Assembly (NCBI RefSeq): GCF_944324745.1
Contig: NZ_CALUXO010000081.1
Coordinates: 30,297 to 94,296, forward strand
Source of the DNA: an uncultured Thomasclavelia sp.
Lineage (GTDB): Bacteria > Bacillota_I > Bacilli_A > Erysipelotrichales > Coprobacillaceae
Direction: 5' to 3'
DNA: 64,000 nucleotides
Shown here: positions 45,196 to 54,220 of the stretch, piece by piece
How the letters are laid out: every line of letters begins with the position of its first letter
Numbering within the stretch: position 1 is the stretch's first letter
Program-made: the position numbers and the translations under genes
Notes under the pieces: generated by a model
Seen by the model: the letters and a program-made list of their open reading frames with translations, nothing else
Databases searched by the model: none
What the model was told of the DNA's origin: nothing

Positions 45196-45858
45196 ATGAT
45201 ATTTATTTCTAAATTGATTGACAGACAAATAGCCGCCTACCAGCAAGAATTAATTCAGACTCATTATCAGGAAGTTGAAAATATGTATCAGCAAGTAAGG
45301 GGCTGGCGTCATGATTATCGCAATCATATTCAAGCCATGAAAGTATTATTGGCTCAAAATAATCTAGAAGGATTACAGGAATACTTAGATCAGTTAGATA
45401 CAGATTTAAACACGGTTGATACTGTAATTAAAACCGGTAATTCCATGGCTGATGCCATATTAAATAGTAAGATATCTTTAGCTAAAGCAAAAAAGATCAA
45501 TGTTCAAGTTACCGCTCACATTCCAGTGGAATTGAAAATGTCGGAAATTGATTTATGTTGTATTATTGGTAATTTATTTGATAATGCGATTGAAGCTAGT
45601 TTATTACTTCCTGAAGAGCAACGAATGATCCGGGTTTATATGGAAATGAAAAATACTCAACTATATATTTCTTTTACTAATTTTACGGCGGGAAAAAAAT
45701 TAACGAAGATCAATAATCGTTTTACTACTACTAAAGGTGATGGCCACGGCTTGGGATTGATAAGAATTGATAATATTATTGAACGGCTTGATGGTTATTT
45801 AAGTCGTAATAGTGAAGATGGGGCTTTTACAACTGAAATATTAATTCCTCAAGTGTAA
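45196..45858 (+). CDS. Receptor-less GHKL sensor histidine kinase
   Basis: A 220-residue kinase of the AgrC/GHKL type. Phospho-acceptor His39 lies in RHDYRNH, N-box in GNLFDNAIEAS (about 120-130) and G-box in GHGLGLIRIDNI near 185. There is no membrane segment: a short amphipathic N-terminus (about 1-33) leads straight into the kinase, so the usual six-helix sensor is missing. Start ATG 45196 is preceded by AAGGAGC; a longer frame from 45142 overlaps the regulator gene. It should phosphorylate the neighbouring LytTR regulator in response to an internal or protein-borne signal (inference). Confidence 0.9.
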   Translation: MIFISKLIDRQIAAYQQELIQTHYQEVENMYQQVRGWRHDYRNHIQAMKVLLAQNNLEGLQEYLDQLDTDLNTVDTVIKTGNSMADAILNSKISLAKAKKINVQVTAHIPVELKMSEIDLCCIIGNLFDNAIEASLLLPEEQRMIRVYMEMKNTQLYISFTNFTAGKKLTKINNRFTTTKGDGHGLGLIRIDNIIERLDGYLSRNSEDGAFTTEILIPQV

Positions 45859-45895
45859 ATTCATCACCAAAATAAAACAATTCATCCCCAAAATA
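45858..45895 (+). repeat. Two 17-bp direct repeats, 21-bp period (LytTR-type operator)
   Basis: AATTCATCACCAAAATA (45858-45874) and AATTCATCCCCAAAATA (45879-45895) differ at one base and lie 21 bp apart, two helical turns. The second ends where the -35 box should be. LytTR regulators typically bind such pairs to activate, so this fits the regulator encoded 700 bases upstream. Confidence 0.65.
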
Positions 45896-45915
45896 TTCGT
45901 GGGATGTCTTTTTAT
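45883..45915 (+). terminator. Possible terminator after the GHKL kinase gene
   Basis: CATCCC and GGGATG can pair around a 12-base loop and TCTTTTTAT follows. The left arm lies in the second direct repeat, so the same bases may serve as operator, terminator or both. Confidence 0.4.
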
Positions 45916-45923
45916 GTCATAAT
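45895..45923 (+). promoter_or_regulatory. Activator-type promoter of the ABC exporter pair
   Basis: An extended -10 (TGT CATAAT, 45918-45923) has no -35 match (ATTCGT at 45895-45900). The direct repeats abut the -35 position, the arrangement of a regulator-dependent promoter. Confidence 0.55.
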
Positions 45924-45942
45924 GAATTTGAGGTGATAAGCA

Positions 45943-47754
45943 ATGTCAAAGATTAAAGATGATTTTATTTGTAATCTTAAATATATGTTTAATTTAGCAA
46001 AAAAGATCAATAAGACTGTGATTATTTTTTGTTTAGCTTTAGCTGGATTAATGACAATTAAAACTGTCATTGAATTAGTAATAACACCAGTTTTTTTACA
46101 ACAATTAGAAATATCAGCACGATTGAAACAATTAATGATAATTATTGTATCAATGATAGTTTTATTATATGGAGTTAGTGGTGCGATTGCTTATTTAAAA
46201 ACAAATACTTTATTTGGTCGGATTGCTATCAGGATGCATTTAATTCAGGCTATTGGTCGTAAAGTGGCAAATACGTCATATAGTAATTTATTAGACACTA
46301 AATTCATTAATTTGGAAAGTCAGGCATATCGTATTTGTTCTTGTAATTCCAGTAGTAGTGAAGCAATCTGGGAAACAATTACCAATACAATAAATAAATT
46401 TATTTGTTTATTAGTTTATTTATTCATTATTTCTTATTTAAATGTAAAAATGATTTTGATGGTTGTTATCACAGCTACTGTTAGTGAATTGGTGCATTTT
46501 AAAGTTAATCGCTGGCGTTATCATCAACGAGATCAGGAAGCTAAATTTCAAAAACAATTAGATTATTTAAAACAGATTACTACTAATCGTCAATATGGCA
46601 AAGATATTAGAATTTTTAAAATGACTGGCTGGCTTGATGAATTATGGCAGGGAGTCATCGATTTATATCAAGCTTTTATTACTAAATGTCAGTGCCGTTA
46701 TCTGCTTTTTCATTTTGTTGATGTTTTAATGATCTTACTTAGAAATGGGATTGCTTATAGTTATTTGATTTATTTAGTAATTCACGGAAATATTACGGTA
46801 TCGTTATTTTTATTGTATTTCAATGCTTTATCAGGATTTACCGAGATTATTGTTGGTTTATTTCAAGACTTAACGCTGTTACATCGACAATGTCTAGATA
46901 TTGCAATGATTCAGGAACTATTAAATTGGCCAGAAACTTTTTTATTTGATGAAGGAAAAGAACTCGAAAAAGCTTCTGACTATGAAATTAAACTGGAAAA
47001 TGTGAGTTATCGTTATCCCGAAGCTAAAGAAAATACGATCGATCATTTGAATTTAACGATTCATCCTGGTGAAAAATTAGCTATTGTCGGGTTAAATGGA
47101 GCTGGGAAAACGACATTAGTAAAACTGATCTGTGGTCTTTTAGATCCTAGCGAAGGTAGAGTTTTATTGAATGGACAAGATATTAAACAATTTAATCGCC
47201 AGCAATACTATCGGTTATTTTCAGCAGTTTTTCAGGATTGGTCTCTTTTAGAAGCTAGTGTTAGGGAAAATGTTGCTCAACAAGTTGAGCAAATTGATGA
47301 TCAGCAAGTTTTAAAATGTTTGCAGGCAGCGGGTTTAAAAGAAAAAATTTTATCTTTGCCGCAACAACTAGATACAAAATTGGGACGTCTTATTTATGAA
47401 GACGGCATTGAACTATCTGGTGGTCAAATCCAACGATTAATGCTGGCTAGGGCCTTATATAAAAATGGTCCCATTGTTGTTTTAGATGAACCAACTGCAG
47501 CTTTGGATCCATTAGCTGAAAATGATATTTATTTAAAATATAGTCAAATAACTGATGGCCGGACTTCTTTATTTATTTCACATCGGCTAGCCTCAACCCA
47601 ATTTTGCCATCGCATCATTTTATTAGAAAAAGGTCACATTATTGAAAGTGGGACCCATTTGGAATTATTAAGACAACAGGGAAAATATGCTTCGATGTTT
47701 AAGATTCAAAGTCAATATTATCAAGAAGGGGTGGAGACAATTGGAAAAGAATAA
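45943..47754 (+). CDS. ABC exporter half-transporter (first of pair)
   Basis: A 603-residue fused permease-ATPase: six membrane helices within about 1-330, then the ATPase with Walker A GLNGAGKTTL (about 383), signature LSGGQIQRLML (about 493), Walker B VVLDEPTAALDP (about 512) and H-loop SHR. Type IV (MsbA-like) exporter fold. The partner follows with a 14-base overlap, so a heterodimer is likely. The substrate is unknown; position after a LytTR/GHKL pair suggests a peptide or antimicrobial. SD GAGGTGAT precedes ATG. Confidence 0.92.
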   Translation: MSKIKDDFICNLKYMFNLAKKINKTVIIFCLALAGLMTIKTVIELVITPVFLQQLEISARLKQLMIIIVSMIVLLYGVSGAIAYLKTNTLFGRIAIRMHLIQAIGRKVANTSYSNLLDTKFINLESQAYRICSCNSSSSEAIWETITNTINKFICLLVYLFIISYLNVKMILMVVITATVSELVHFKVNRWRYHQRDQEAKFQKQLDYLKQITTNRQYGKDIRIFKMTGWLDELWQGVIDLYQAFITKCQCRYLLFHFVDVLMILLRNGIAYSYLIYLVIHGNITVSLFLLYFNALSGFTEIIVGLFQDLTLLHRQCLDIAMIQELLNWPETFLFDEGKELEKASDYEIKLENVSYRYPEAKENTIDHLNLTIHPGEKLAIVGLNGAGKTTLVKLICGLLDPSEGRVLLNGQDIKQFNRQQYYRLFSAVFQDWSLLEASVRENVAQQVEQIDDQQVLKCLQAAGLKEKILSLPQQLDTKLGRLIYEDGIELSGGQIQRLMLARALYKNGPIVVLDEPTAALDPLAENDIYLKYSQITDGRTSLFISHRLASTQFCHRIILLEKGHIIESGTHLELLRQQGKYASMFKIQSQYYQEGVETIGKE

Positions 47755-49594
47755 GCAATTAATGATTAATGGTTTTAAACTTAATTGGCGCGCCTGGAAA
47801 ATTTTTTGGAAGATCAGACCGGCTTATTTTGTTGTCAGTGTTTTCTATGCTTTAATTACGACTTTGAAAACATATGTTTTAATCTATTTATCAGCCAGAT
47901 TTATTTTTCAGCTAAGTAATCAGGCTTCAGTAAATACATTATATCGATTAGTAATAATTATTTTACTGGTGACGGCAATATTAGAAATCAGCAGTAATCT
48001 ATTAGGTCGCTATCAAGAATATCAGGAAACTTTTATTAATTATGATGATAAAAAAATATATTTAGATAAGATGATGCAAATGGATTATAGTGATATTGAC
48101 CGCCAATATGTTTATGATCTATATTCCCAAATTACCCAAAATGATAATTTAAGTGGTTATGGTTTTCGTAATAGTTATCAATTATTTAATCAACTAGTTA
48201 TGACGATATTACAGATTATCGGGGGTTTTAGTTTATCAATTAGTTTATTTGTCATTAAAATTCCCAAAGTAGCAGTTGTAAATAATGATATGATTAATTT
48301 AATGTTAATTGGATCGATGCTTTTACTAGTAGTCATGTCAGCAGTTTGTGTAAATAAAAGTCAGCAATGCTGGGTCAATTATTCTAAAAAAATTCAATTT
48401 ACTAATCGAATCTTTAGTTTTTATGCTTATATGTCGAATCAGCGGTTTCGCGCAATTGACGTGCGGATGTATCAACAACAGGAAAATGTAGCAGATATTT
48501 ATTTAAGTCGTAAAAACTACATGACTGATGATTCACCGATTGTTAAGAATGCTAAAGGAAAGATGGGAATTTGGCTGGTAGTATCTGAAGGGTTTATTGC
48601 TTTGTTACGTTTGATCGTCTATTTTTATGTTGGCATCAAAGCATATTTAAAAGCTTTTGATTTAGGAATGGTAACCCAATATATTGGGGCAATTACTAAA
48701 ATGTTTTCAGGAATTGCTGATCTTTTTACAATTATTAGCGACATTAGTGTTAATGGAGAGTTTTTAAAAACAACGTTTGAATTTATTGATATTGAAAATA
48801 AGATGTATCAGGGCTCTTTAACTACAGAAAAAAGAAGTGATCGTCAATATGAAATAGAATTTAAAAATGTTTCATTTAAATATCCAGGAACGAGTAACTG
48901 GGTCTTAAAAAATGTTAATTTAAAATTTCAAATTGGCAAGCGATTGGCAATTGTTGGAATGAATGGTAGTGGTAAAACAACTTTTATTAAATTATTGTGT
49001 CGTTTATATGATCCTGATGAAGGAGAAATTTTATTAAATGGCATCAATATCAAAAAATATCGCTACCAGGATTATATTGATATTTTTTCAATCGTATTTC
49101 AGGATTTTCAATTATTTGCTTTTCCCCTGGGCCAAAATGTAGCTGCTAATAAACAATATGATGAGATTAAAGTAACTGAGTCCCTAAATAAAGCAGGATT
49201 ATCGATTAGTAATAAGCAGTTAATGAATCATCTAGATACTTATTTATATAAGGATTTAAATCAAGACGGGATTGAAATCTCTGGAGGCGAAGCTCAAAAG
49301 ATTGCTATTGCTCGAGCTATTTATAAAGATGCTCCCTTTATGATCTTAGATGAACCAACCGCAGCTTTAGATCCAATTTCTGAAGCTGAAATTTATCAGC
49401 GCTTTGATGAAATAACTACTGATAAAACAACTATTTATATTAGTCATCGTCTTTCTTCATGTCATTTTTGTGATTTGATTGCCGTATTTGATCACGGTTC
49501 GATCGTTCAATTTGGTACTCATCATGAATTATTACAGGATGCTACTGGAATGTACTATCGATTATGGAAAGCCCAGGCACAATATTATACTTAA
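47741..49594 (+). CDS. ABC exporter half-transporter (second of pair)
   Basis: A 617-residue permease-ATPase of the same build: membrane domain (about 20-360), Walker A GMNGSGKTTF (about 405), signature ISGGEAQKIAI (about 514) and Walker B MILDEPTAALDP (about 534). TTG start at 47741 follows GGGGTGGAG and overlaps the first half-transporter by 14 bases; an ATG at 47762 is an alternative. Both ATPases keep the catalytic Glu, so the heterodimer would have two active sites. No small peptide gene is visible between or after them. Confidence 0.92.
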   Translation: MEKNKQLMINGFKLNWRAWKIFWKIRPAYFVVSVFYALITTLKTYVLIYLSARFIFQLSNQASVNTLYRLVIIILLVTAILEISSNLLGRYQEYQETFINYDDKKIYLDKMMQMDYSDIDRQYVYDLYSQITQNDNLSGYGFRNSYQLFNQLVMTILQIIGGFSLSISLFVIKIPKVAVVNNDMINLMLIGSMLLLVVMSAVCVNKSQQCWVNYSKKIQFTNRIFSFYAYMSNQRFRAIDVRMYQQQENVADIYLSRKNYMTDDSPIVKNAKGKMGIWLVVSEGFIALLRLIVYFYVGIKAYLKAFDLGMVTQYIGAITKMFSGIADLFTIISDISVNGEFLKTTFEFIDIENKMYQGSLTTEKRSDRQYEIEFKNVSFKYPGTSNWVLKNVNLKFQIGKRLAIVGMNGSGKTTFIKLLCRLYDPDEGEILLNGINIKKYRYQDYIDIFSIVFQDFQLFAFPLGQNVAANKQYDEIKVTESLNKAGLSISNKQLMNHLDTYLYKDLNQDGIEISGGEAQKIAIARAIYKDAPFMILDEPTAALDPISEAEIYQRFDEITTDKTTIYISHRLSSCHFCDLIAVFDHGSIVQFGTHHELLQDATGMYYRLWKAQAQYYT

Positions 49595-49603
49595 TTAAAT
49601 GAA

Positions 49604-49632
49604 TTGACAAAGATAAATCTGGAGATTATATT
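49604..49632 (+). promoter_or_regulatory. Promoter of the flavin-binding protein gene
   Basis: A consensus TTGACA at 49604-49609 and TATATT at 49627-49632 with a 17-base spacer, right after the ABC operon. Confidence 0.88.
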
Positions 49633-49668
49633 AAATTTATAATTTGATTTTATACGAGGAGAAAAAAG

Positions 49669-50154
49669 ATGTTTAGAAAAATGCGTCGGAAAAGACAAGA
49701 ATTATCTTTTGAAAAGTGTCAGGAAATTTTAAATCGGGGGACATCGGGAACTTTAGCTTTATTAGGCGATGATAATTATCCATATGCCTTACCAATCAGT
49801 TATTATTATGAAGATAATAAATTATATTTTCATAGTGCTAAAAGTGGTCATAAAATCGATGCCATTAAAGCACATTGTAAAGCTTCATTTTGTGTTATCG
49901 ATCAAGATGAAATTATTCCAAGTGAATATACTACTTATTTTCGAAGTGTAATTGCTTTTGGTCGAATTACGATTGTTGATGATGAAACAGAAAAATATCA
50001 GGCTATTGATAAATTAGCTTTAAAATATGCCCCAAATGATACTTTGGAAAATCGTAAAAAAGCAATTACTAGAGAATGGCAGCCACTTTGTATGTTGAAA
50101 ATGGAAATTGACCATCTAACTGGAAAAGAAGCAATTGAATTAGTAAAAAAATAA
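49669..50154 (+). CDS. Pyridoxamine 5'-phosphate oxidase-like flavin protein (NimA-type)
   Basis: A 161-residue split-barrel protein. The pattern GTLALLGDDNYPYALPISYYYEDNKLYFH in the first half (shown in parts: YPYALPISY about 38-46, then KLYFHSAKSGHKID) is that of the PNPOx-like/NimA group that binds FMN or heme. Members include nitroimidazole reductases; no specific activity can be assigned. Single gene with a near-consensus promoter and a terminator. SD GAGGAG precedes ATG. Confidence 0.85.
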   Translation: MFRKMRRKRQELSFEKCQEILNRGTSGTLALLGDDNYPYALPISYYYEDNKLYFHSAKSGHKIDAIKAHCKASFCVIDQDEIIPSEYTTYFRSVIAFGRITIVDDETEKYQAIDKLALKYAPNDTLENRKKAITREWQPLCMLKMEIDHLTGKEAIELVKK

Positions 50155-50164
50155 GATTTAAATG

Positions 50165-50193
50165 GTCCTGTTTCTATCCGACAGGACTTTTTA
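50165..50193 (+). terminator. Terminator of the flavin-binding protein gene
   Basis: Stem GTCCTGT / ACAGGAC, 9-base loop, then five Ts. Confidence 0.85.
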
Positions 50194-50284
50194 ATTAATT
50201 ATTACTGTAATGATTTATAAATAGAATCAAAAATATGATAAAATTAATCAAAAGTATTATGAAAGTAAAAATAGGAGGTTTAGA

Positions 50285-50929
50285 ATGAAAAAGTATATTT
50301 TAATGGATAGTGAATATTGTAGTATGGGACGCTGGATATCAGTAATTGTTGGTAATAAATTAAATATGAAATTATATGAAGGTAAAGATTTAGTAGCTTT
50401 ATGTGATGAAAAATGGCTAACTGAAAAATATTTGCAAGAATTTGATGAAAAAATTGCCGATATGACTTTAAAAGAAGTTAAAGAAAATACTGAAATTCAA
50501 AAAGTTCATCAAGCTCTATCGAAAGCAATTTTAAAGGCAGTTGCTTTAGGACCGTGTATAATCCATGAACGGGCAGCAGCAGACGTATTAAAGAATCAAG
50601 CTGATTGTTTAAAAGTTCTTTTATATAATACCTCTATGGAACATCGAATTCCTCGAGCTTATGGCGATGGGACATATGATTTGAAAAATAAAACACCAGA
50701 ACAAGTAATTGCTTTTATCAATCGTGAAGATCATAAGCGAAAAGTTTATCGAGATGCTGTATCGGTGGACTTATGGGGTGAAAAAGAAAGCTATGATCTT
50801 TGTTTAGATAGTGATATTCTTTCAAGAGAAAAGTGTGCTGAAATAATTATTGAAGCTAGTAAGGATTGTCGTTTAGATCTACAGGAATGCAGTAAGATTA
50901 TTGAAGAAGCCTTTAGTTTAAAAAAGTAG
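50285..50929 (+). CDS. Cytidylate kinase-like protein with altered P-loop
   Basis: A 214-residue protein of the Cytidylate_kin2 group: start YILMDSEYCSMGRWISVIVG aligns with the family's RxYGSGGRxIA P-loop, and the LID-like RIPRAYGD, NREDHKRKVYRDAV and CLDSD blocks follow. The loop reads CSMG where GSGG is usual, so two glycines are replaced; nucleotide binding may be lost or changed. Function unknown. SD AGGAGG precedes ATG; the neighbours on both sides have no evident link. Confidence 0.8.
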   Translation: MKKYILMDSEYCSMGRWISVIVGNKLNMKLYEGKDLVALCDEKWLTEKYLQEFDEKIADMTLKEVKENTEIQKVHQALSKAILKAVALGPCIIHERAAADVLKNQADCLKVLLYNTSMEHRIPRAYGDGTYDLKNKTPEQVIAFINREDHKRKVYRDAVSVDLWGEKESYDLCLDSDILSREKCAEIIIEASKDCRLDLQECSKIIEEAFSLKK

Positions 50930-51016
50930 TTTGAAGCATGATTGAGTACATTTTTGTTGTTTCGTGCTATGATTAAGGTAGTAATAGCAAAATATTAAAG
51001 GAAAAGGAGATCTAAA

Positions 51017-52696
51017 ATGAAAATACTTATTATAGGTGGGGTAGCTGCTGGTGCTACAACTGCAACTAGACTAAGAAGATTAGATAAAGATGTTGAAATT
51101 GTTATTCTAGAAAAAGGGTATTACGTATCTTATGCTAACTGTGGATTGCCATATTATGTTTCTGGTGAAATAGCTAATAAGGCACAGTTATTATTAATGA
51201 CACCACAATTATTCAAAGATCGTTTTGATATTGATGTTAGAGTAGGAAATGAAGCAATTGAAATAAATAGTGATGATAAACAAGTAACTGTGCTAGATCA
51301 TCAAAAAAATCAAACATATCAAGAGACTTATGATAAATTAGTTATAGCTACTGGTTCATCACCAATTAAATTACCTATTAAAGGAATCGATAATCCTAAT
51401 ATTTATCAATTATGGACTTTTGATGATTTTGAGAAAATAAAAAATGAAGTAATTAATCAAGAAATTAAATCCGCCTGCATTATAGGAGGAGGCTTTGTAG
51501 GTGTGGAGACTGCTGAAAATTTACGTGAATTAAATGTCAGCGTTGATTTAATTGAAAAAGCTGATCAGATTTTAAATAATATTGATTTTGAAATGATTCA
51601 GCCAATTCAAAAAAAGCTGGTAGCTAAAGGCGTTAATTTATATTTAAATACTGAGTTACAGGAATTTGAAGACATAGATGATAAAATCAATGTTAAAACT
51701 GATAAAGGTAGTAAAGTTTATGATATGGTTATTTTATCTATCGGGGTCAAACCTAATAGCCAATTAGCTTTAAAAGCTAACATTAGCTGTAATTCACGTG
51801 GTGGTATTATTGTTGATGACAATTTTGAAACGAATATTAAAGATATTTATGCTATTGGTGATGTCATAGAAGTTTCTCATTTTATTACTAATGAAAAAAC
51901 AATGATTCCATTAGCAGGACCAGCTAATAAACAGGGTAGAATCTTGGCAGATATACTAATGGGTAAAAAAGAAACTTATTTAGGATCGTTAGGTAGCAGT
52001 ATTATTAAAGTTTTTGATATGGCTGCTGCTAGTACTGGTTTAAATGAAAAACAATTGAATCAAAAGGGAATGTTGCGTCATCAAGATTATGAAGCTATTA
52101 TTATTGAACAAAATAGTCATGCCGGGTATTATCCAAATGCCACTAAATTAACATTAAAGATTATTTATAATAAGAAAAATGATGAAATCTTAGGTGCTCA
52201 GGTAGTTGGATACGAAGGAGTCGATAAAAGAATAGACATAATTGCCACAGCAATCAATTATCATGGGAAAGTAACAGATTTACAAGATATTCACGTTGCC
52301 TATGCTCCACCATTTGCTTCAGCTAAAGATCCAATCAATATGCTAGGATATGTGGGGGCTAATGTAGATGATGGAATCGTAAAATTTATGTTGCCTGATG
52401 AATATCAACAAGTAAAAGACGAAGTCATAACATTAGATGTTCGCGAGGACATGGAACGAGCAGTAAATAAAATAGAAGGTTCTTATCATATTCCATATGG
52501 TCAACTAACTAAACGTTATCAAGAATTAGATGCCAATAAAACAATTGTTGTCTATTGTGCTATGGGAGTAAGAGCTTATAATTGTGCTCGAATTTTAATG
52601 AATCGTGGTTTTGAAAAAGTATATGTCTTAAGTGGTGGTTTAGGTTTTTATCTAGATTACTGTTTTAATCAGAAATTAAAAGATGTCAGTTTATAA
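51017..52696 (+). CDS. CoA-disulfide reductase with C-terminal rhodanese domain
   Basis: A 559-residue flavoenzyme. Residues 1-450 form the single-Cys pyridine nucleotide-disulfide reductase: FAD GGVAAGATTA near 7-16, redox Cys42 in YANCGLPYY, NAD(P) GGGFVGVETAE. Residues about 465-559 are a rhodanese with catalytic Cys514 in YCAMGVRAY. Such CoADR-rhodanese fusions reduce CoA disulfide, persulfide or polysulfide with NAD(P)H; which one here is open. SD AAAGGAG precedes ATG. It stands alone and adds to the redox defence set of the window. Confidence 0.93.
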   Translation: MKILIIGGVAAGATTATRLRRLDKDVEIVILEKGYYVSYANCGLPYYVSGEIANKAQLLLMTPQLFKDRFDIDVRVGNEAIEINSDDKQVTVLDHQKNQTYQETYDKLVIATGSSPIKLPIKGIDNPNIYQLWTFDDFEKIKNEVINQEIKSACIIGGGFVGVETAENLRELNVSVDLIEKADQILNNIDFEMIQPIQKKLVAKGVNLYLNTELQEFEDIDDKINVKTDKGSKVYDMVILSIGVKPNSQLALKANISCNSRGGIIVDDNFETNIKDIYAIGDVIEVSHFITNEKTMIPLAGPANKQGRILADILMGKKETYLGSLGSSIIKVFDMAAASTGLNEKQLNQKGMLRHQDYEAIIIEQNSHAGYYPNATKLTLKIIYNKKNDEILGAQVVGYEGVDKRIDIIATAINYHGKVTDLQDIHVAYAPPFASAKDPINMLGYVGANVDDGIVKFMLPDEYQQVKDEVITLDVREDMERAVNKIEGSYHIPYGQLTKRYQELDANKTIVVYCAMGVRAYNCARILMNRGFEKVYVLSGGLGFYLDYCFNQKLKDVSL

Positions 52697-52700
52697 ATAA

Positions 52701-52735
52701 TGAGGGGAACAGCTATTTTGTTCCTCCTTTATTAG
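52701..52735 (+). terminator. Possible terminator of the CoA-disulfide reductase gene
   Basis: GGGGAACA can pair with TGTTCCTC (one G-U) around a 7-base loop, then CTTTATTAG; the T-tail is poor. Confidence 0.45.
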
Positions 52736-52811
52736 TGATAAAATATCTAAATAAAGAGTAGTTAATTGTTGATGCGGAAATTATTAATGGTATTTAACGG
52801 GGGTGAAAAAA

Positions 52812-53174
52812 ATGAGATTAATTAAACTAACACTGGCAGTTATCTTCTTATTACTAGCAACAATTTTTACATTAGCTACATTTATAGGACTTACTGCTAT
52901 CATCGGGCTTATTGAAGGTGGTGATATGATATGGGCATTAAAGGAAATGATTTTTTTATTGGCGGCTATAATATTTATTATTGTTGGTTTTGATCTTTTA
53001 AAATCTGGTTTAGGAGTAGATAGGATTGAGACAACTGAGCTGATTGCAATGATTCGTAATTACATAAAAAAAGCTAATGATCATCGTACTAATATACCTT
53101 CAAGTGATAATTCTAAATATGATAAGGCCATGGAACAAGAGATAAAAGGTGGTGCGGCAAAAGCTAAAAAGTGA
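52812..53174 (+). CDS. Small two-helix membrane protein, unknown
   Basis: A 120-residue protein with two hydrophobic helices (about 5-32 and 45-65), then a soluble, charged C-terminal tail ending AAKAKK. No family recognised. ATG 52812 follows GGGGGTG at 6 bases; an in-frame GTG at 52803 is part of that SD. It is preceded by an AT-rich stretch without a clear promoter and ends at a terminator. Confidence 0.7.
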   Translation: MRLIKLTLAVIFLLLATIFTLATFIGLTAIIGLIEGGDMIWALKEMIFLLAAIIFIIVGFDLLKSGLGVDRIETTELIAMIRNYIKKANDHRTNIPSSDNSKYDKAMEQEIKGGAAKAKK

Positions 53175-53207
53175 TGATAATAGTGTTTTCATTATTATCA
53201 TTTTTTT
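53174..53207 (+). terminator. Terminator of the small membrane protein gene
   Basis: 9-bp stem ATGATAATA / TATTATCAT, 10-base loop, T-run to 53207. It abuts the stop codon. Confidence 0.88.
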
Positions 53208-53229
53208 ATGATAATCTTGGATGAATTGA

Positions 53230-53259
53230 TAAAAAAAGAGAAGTGGGTGATGCTTCTCT
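53230..53259 (-). terminator. Terminator of the flavodoxin-family gene
   Basis: On the minus strand stem AGAGAAG / CTTCTCT with a 9-base loop is followed by seven Ts. It lies about 60 bases past the stop. Confidence 0.75.
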
Positions 53260-53321
53260 ATAAAGCAGTAAAATATAAAAGAAAGTTATTACTGTTTGGT
53301 TTGAATATATAATTTAGTAAA

Positions 53322-53900
53322 TTAATATAGATGTTTTCCAAATTCATAAACTTTTTGAAGATGATCAGTTTGATCAATTTGAGGTTTGCCATTAGTATCG
53401 CCACATCCTCCAGCCAGATATTTTCCTAGATCATTAAATCCAATATAATTAATCAATGTAAATTCATAATAAGATATGGCCTGATTAAAAGTCCAAAAAT
53501 AATTATCGGCCGATGTCATCAATAACACACAATCTTTTTGAGGATATTTTTCATAGCGCCCTAATGGTGGATTATCATCGTATTCAGCTAGACAGTAAAA
53601 ACGTTCTATCACTGCTTTGATTTTTGAAGAAATTGTCCAAAAATATAATGGTGAAGCCAAAACGATACAATCAGCAGTTTTGATTTTTTGGGCTAATTCA
53701 TTAAAATTGTCTTTTTGAATGCAGGGCTTATTAAAACGACAGGCATTACAACCCAAGCAGCCATTAATTTTATTTTTATTTAATGTAAATAATTCGACAG
53801 TATTTCCAGCATCTTTTAGACCGGCGCTAAAACTTTTTACTAGATGATAAGTATTGCCATTAGCTCTGCCACCACCTAAGATAATCAAAATTTTTTTCAT
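53322..53900 (-). CDS. Flavodoxin-family NAD(P)H-dependent oxidoreductase (iron-sulfur flavoprotein type)
   Basis: A 192-residue FMN-binding protein. FMN phosphate loop GGGRANGNTYHL (about 9-20), then a Cys cluster GCLGCNACRFNKPC (about 47-60) that matches iron-sulfur flavoproteins of anaerobes, then the flavin site ASPLYFWTIS (about 83-92). The cluster suggests a 4Fe-4S site next to FMN. The substrate is unknown. SD AAAGGAG precedes ATG; divergent from the decayed ABC-2 permease gene. Confidence 0.88.
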   Translation of the reverse strand: MKKILIILGGGRANGNTYHLVKSFSAGLKDAGNTVELFTLNKNKINGCLGCNACRFNKPCIQKDNFNELAQKIKTADCIVLASPLYFWTISSKIKAVIERFYCLAEYDDNPPLGRYEKYPQKDCVLLMTSADNYFWTFNQAISYYEFTLINYIGFNDLGKYLAGGCGDTNGKPQIDQTDHLQKVYEFGKHLY

Positions 53901-54216
53901 GTTTTCTCCTTTCTTTGATATTATTATTTCCTAGCTAAAATTATATCGGAAATCATAGCAAAAAATAATACTCTTTTAATAATCTATTTATTGAATTATA
54001 GTTAATTATTTTAAAATTGCAGGCAGATTATTTAAACTAAAGTTAAAAAATTGATAAACAATCTTTATCTTTAGTAAACTACAATGTGGAAAATATTACA
54101 ATAAATAGTAGATAATTATTGCATACAGTTATAAACTGTTATCTATTGTTAGTAGATATGGAAGGCTTAAATACTAGTAGTATAGATCAGGTTATCAAGG
54201 TACCTGGGGAGGAACG
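53901..54216. other. Intergenic region with possible coding remnant
   Basis: AT-rich stretch between the flavodoxin-family gene and the ABC-2 permease. It contains an inverted repeat ACAGTT-ATA-AACTGT at 54125-54139 and a 34-codon open end (54116-54220) listed separately. No other gene seen. Confidence 0.6.
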
Positions 54217-54220
54217 ATGA
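54116..54220 (+). pseudogene. Possible 3' remnant of an ABC or GntR gene before the ABC-2 permease
   Basis: An open stretch after TAA 54113 reads LHTVINCYLLLVDMEGL and ends VIKVPGEER at TGA 54218-54220, overlapping the permease ATG (ATGA). Such overlap is usual between an ABC ATPase or GntR gene and its permease, and those partners are missing here. The GL-x4-IxxVI pattern would suit a GntR C-terminus. It is too short to be sure. Confidence 0.35.
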
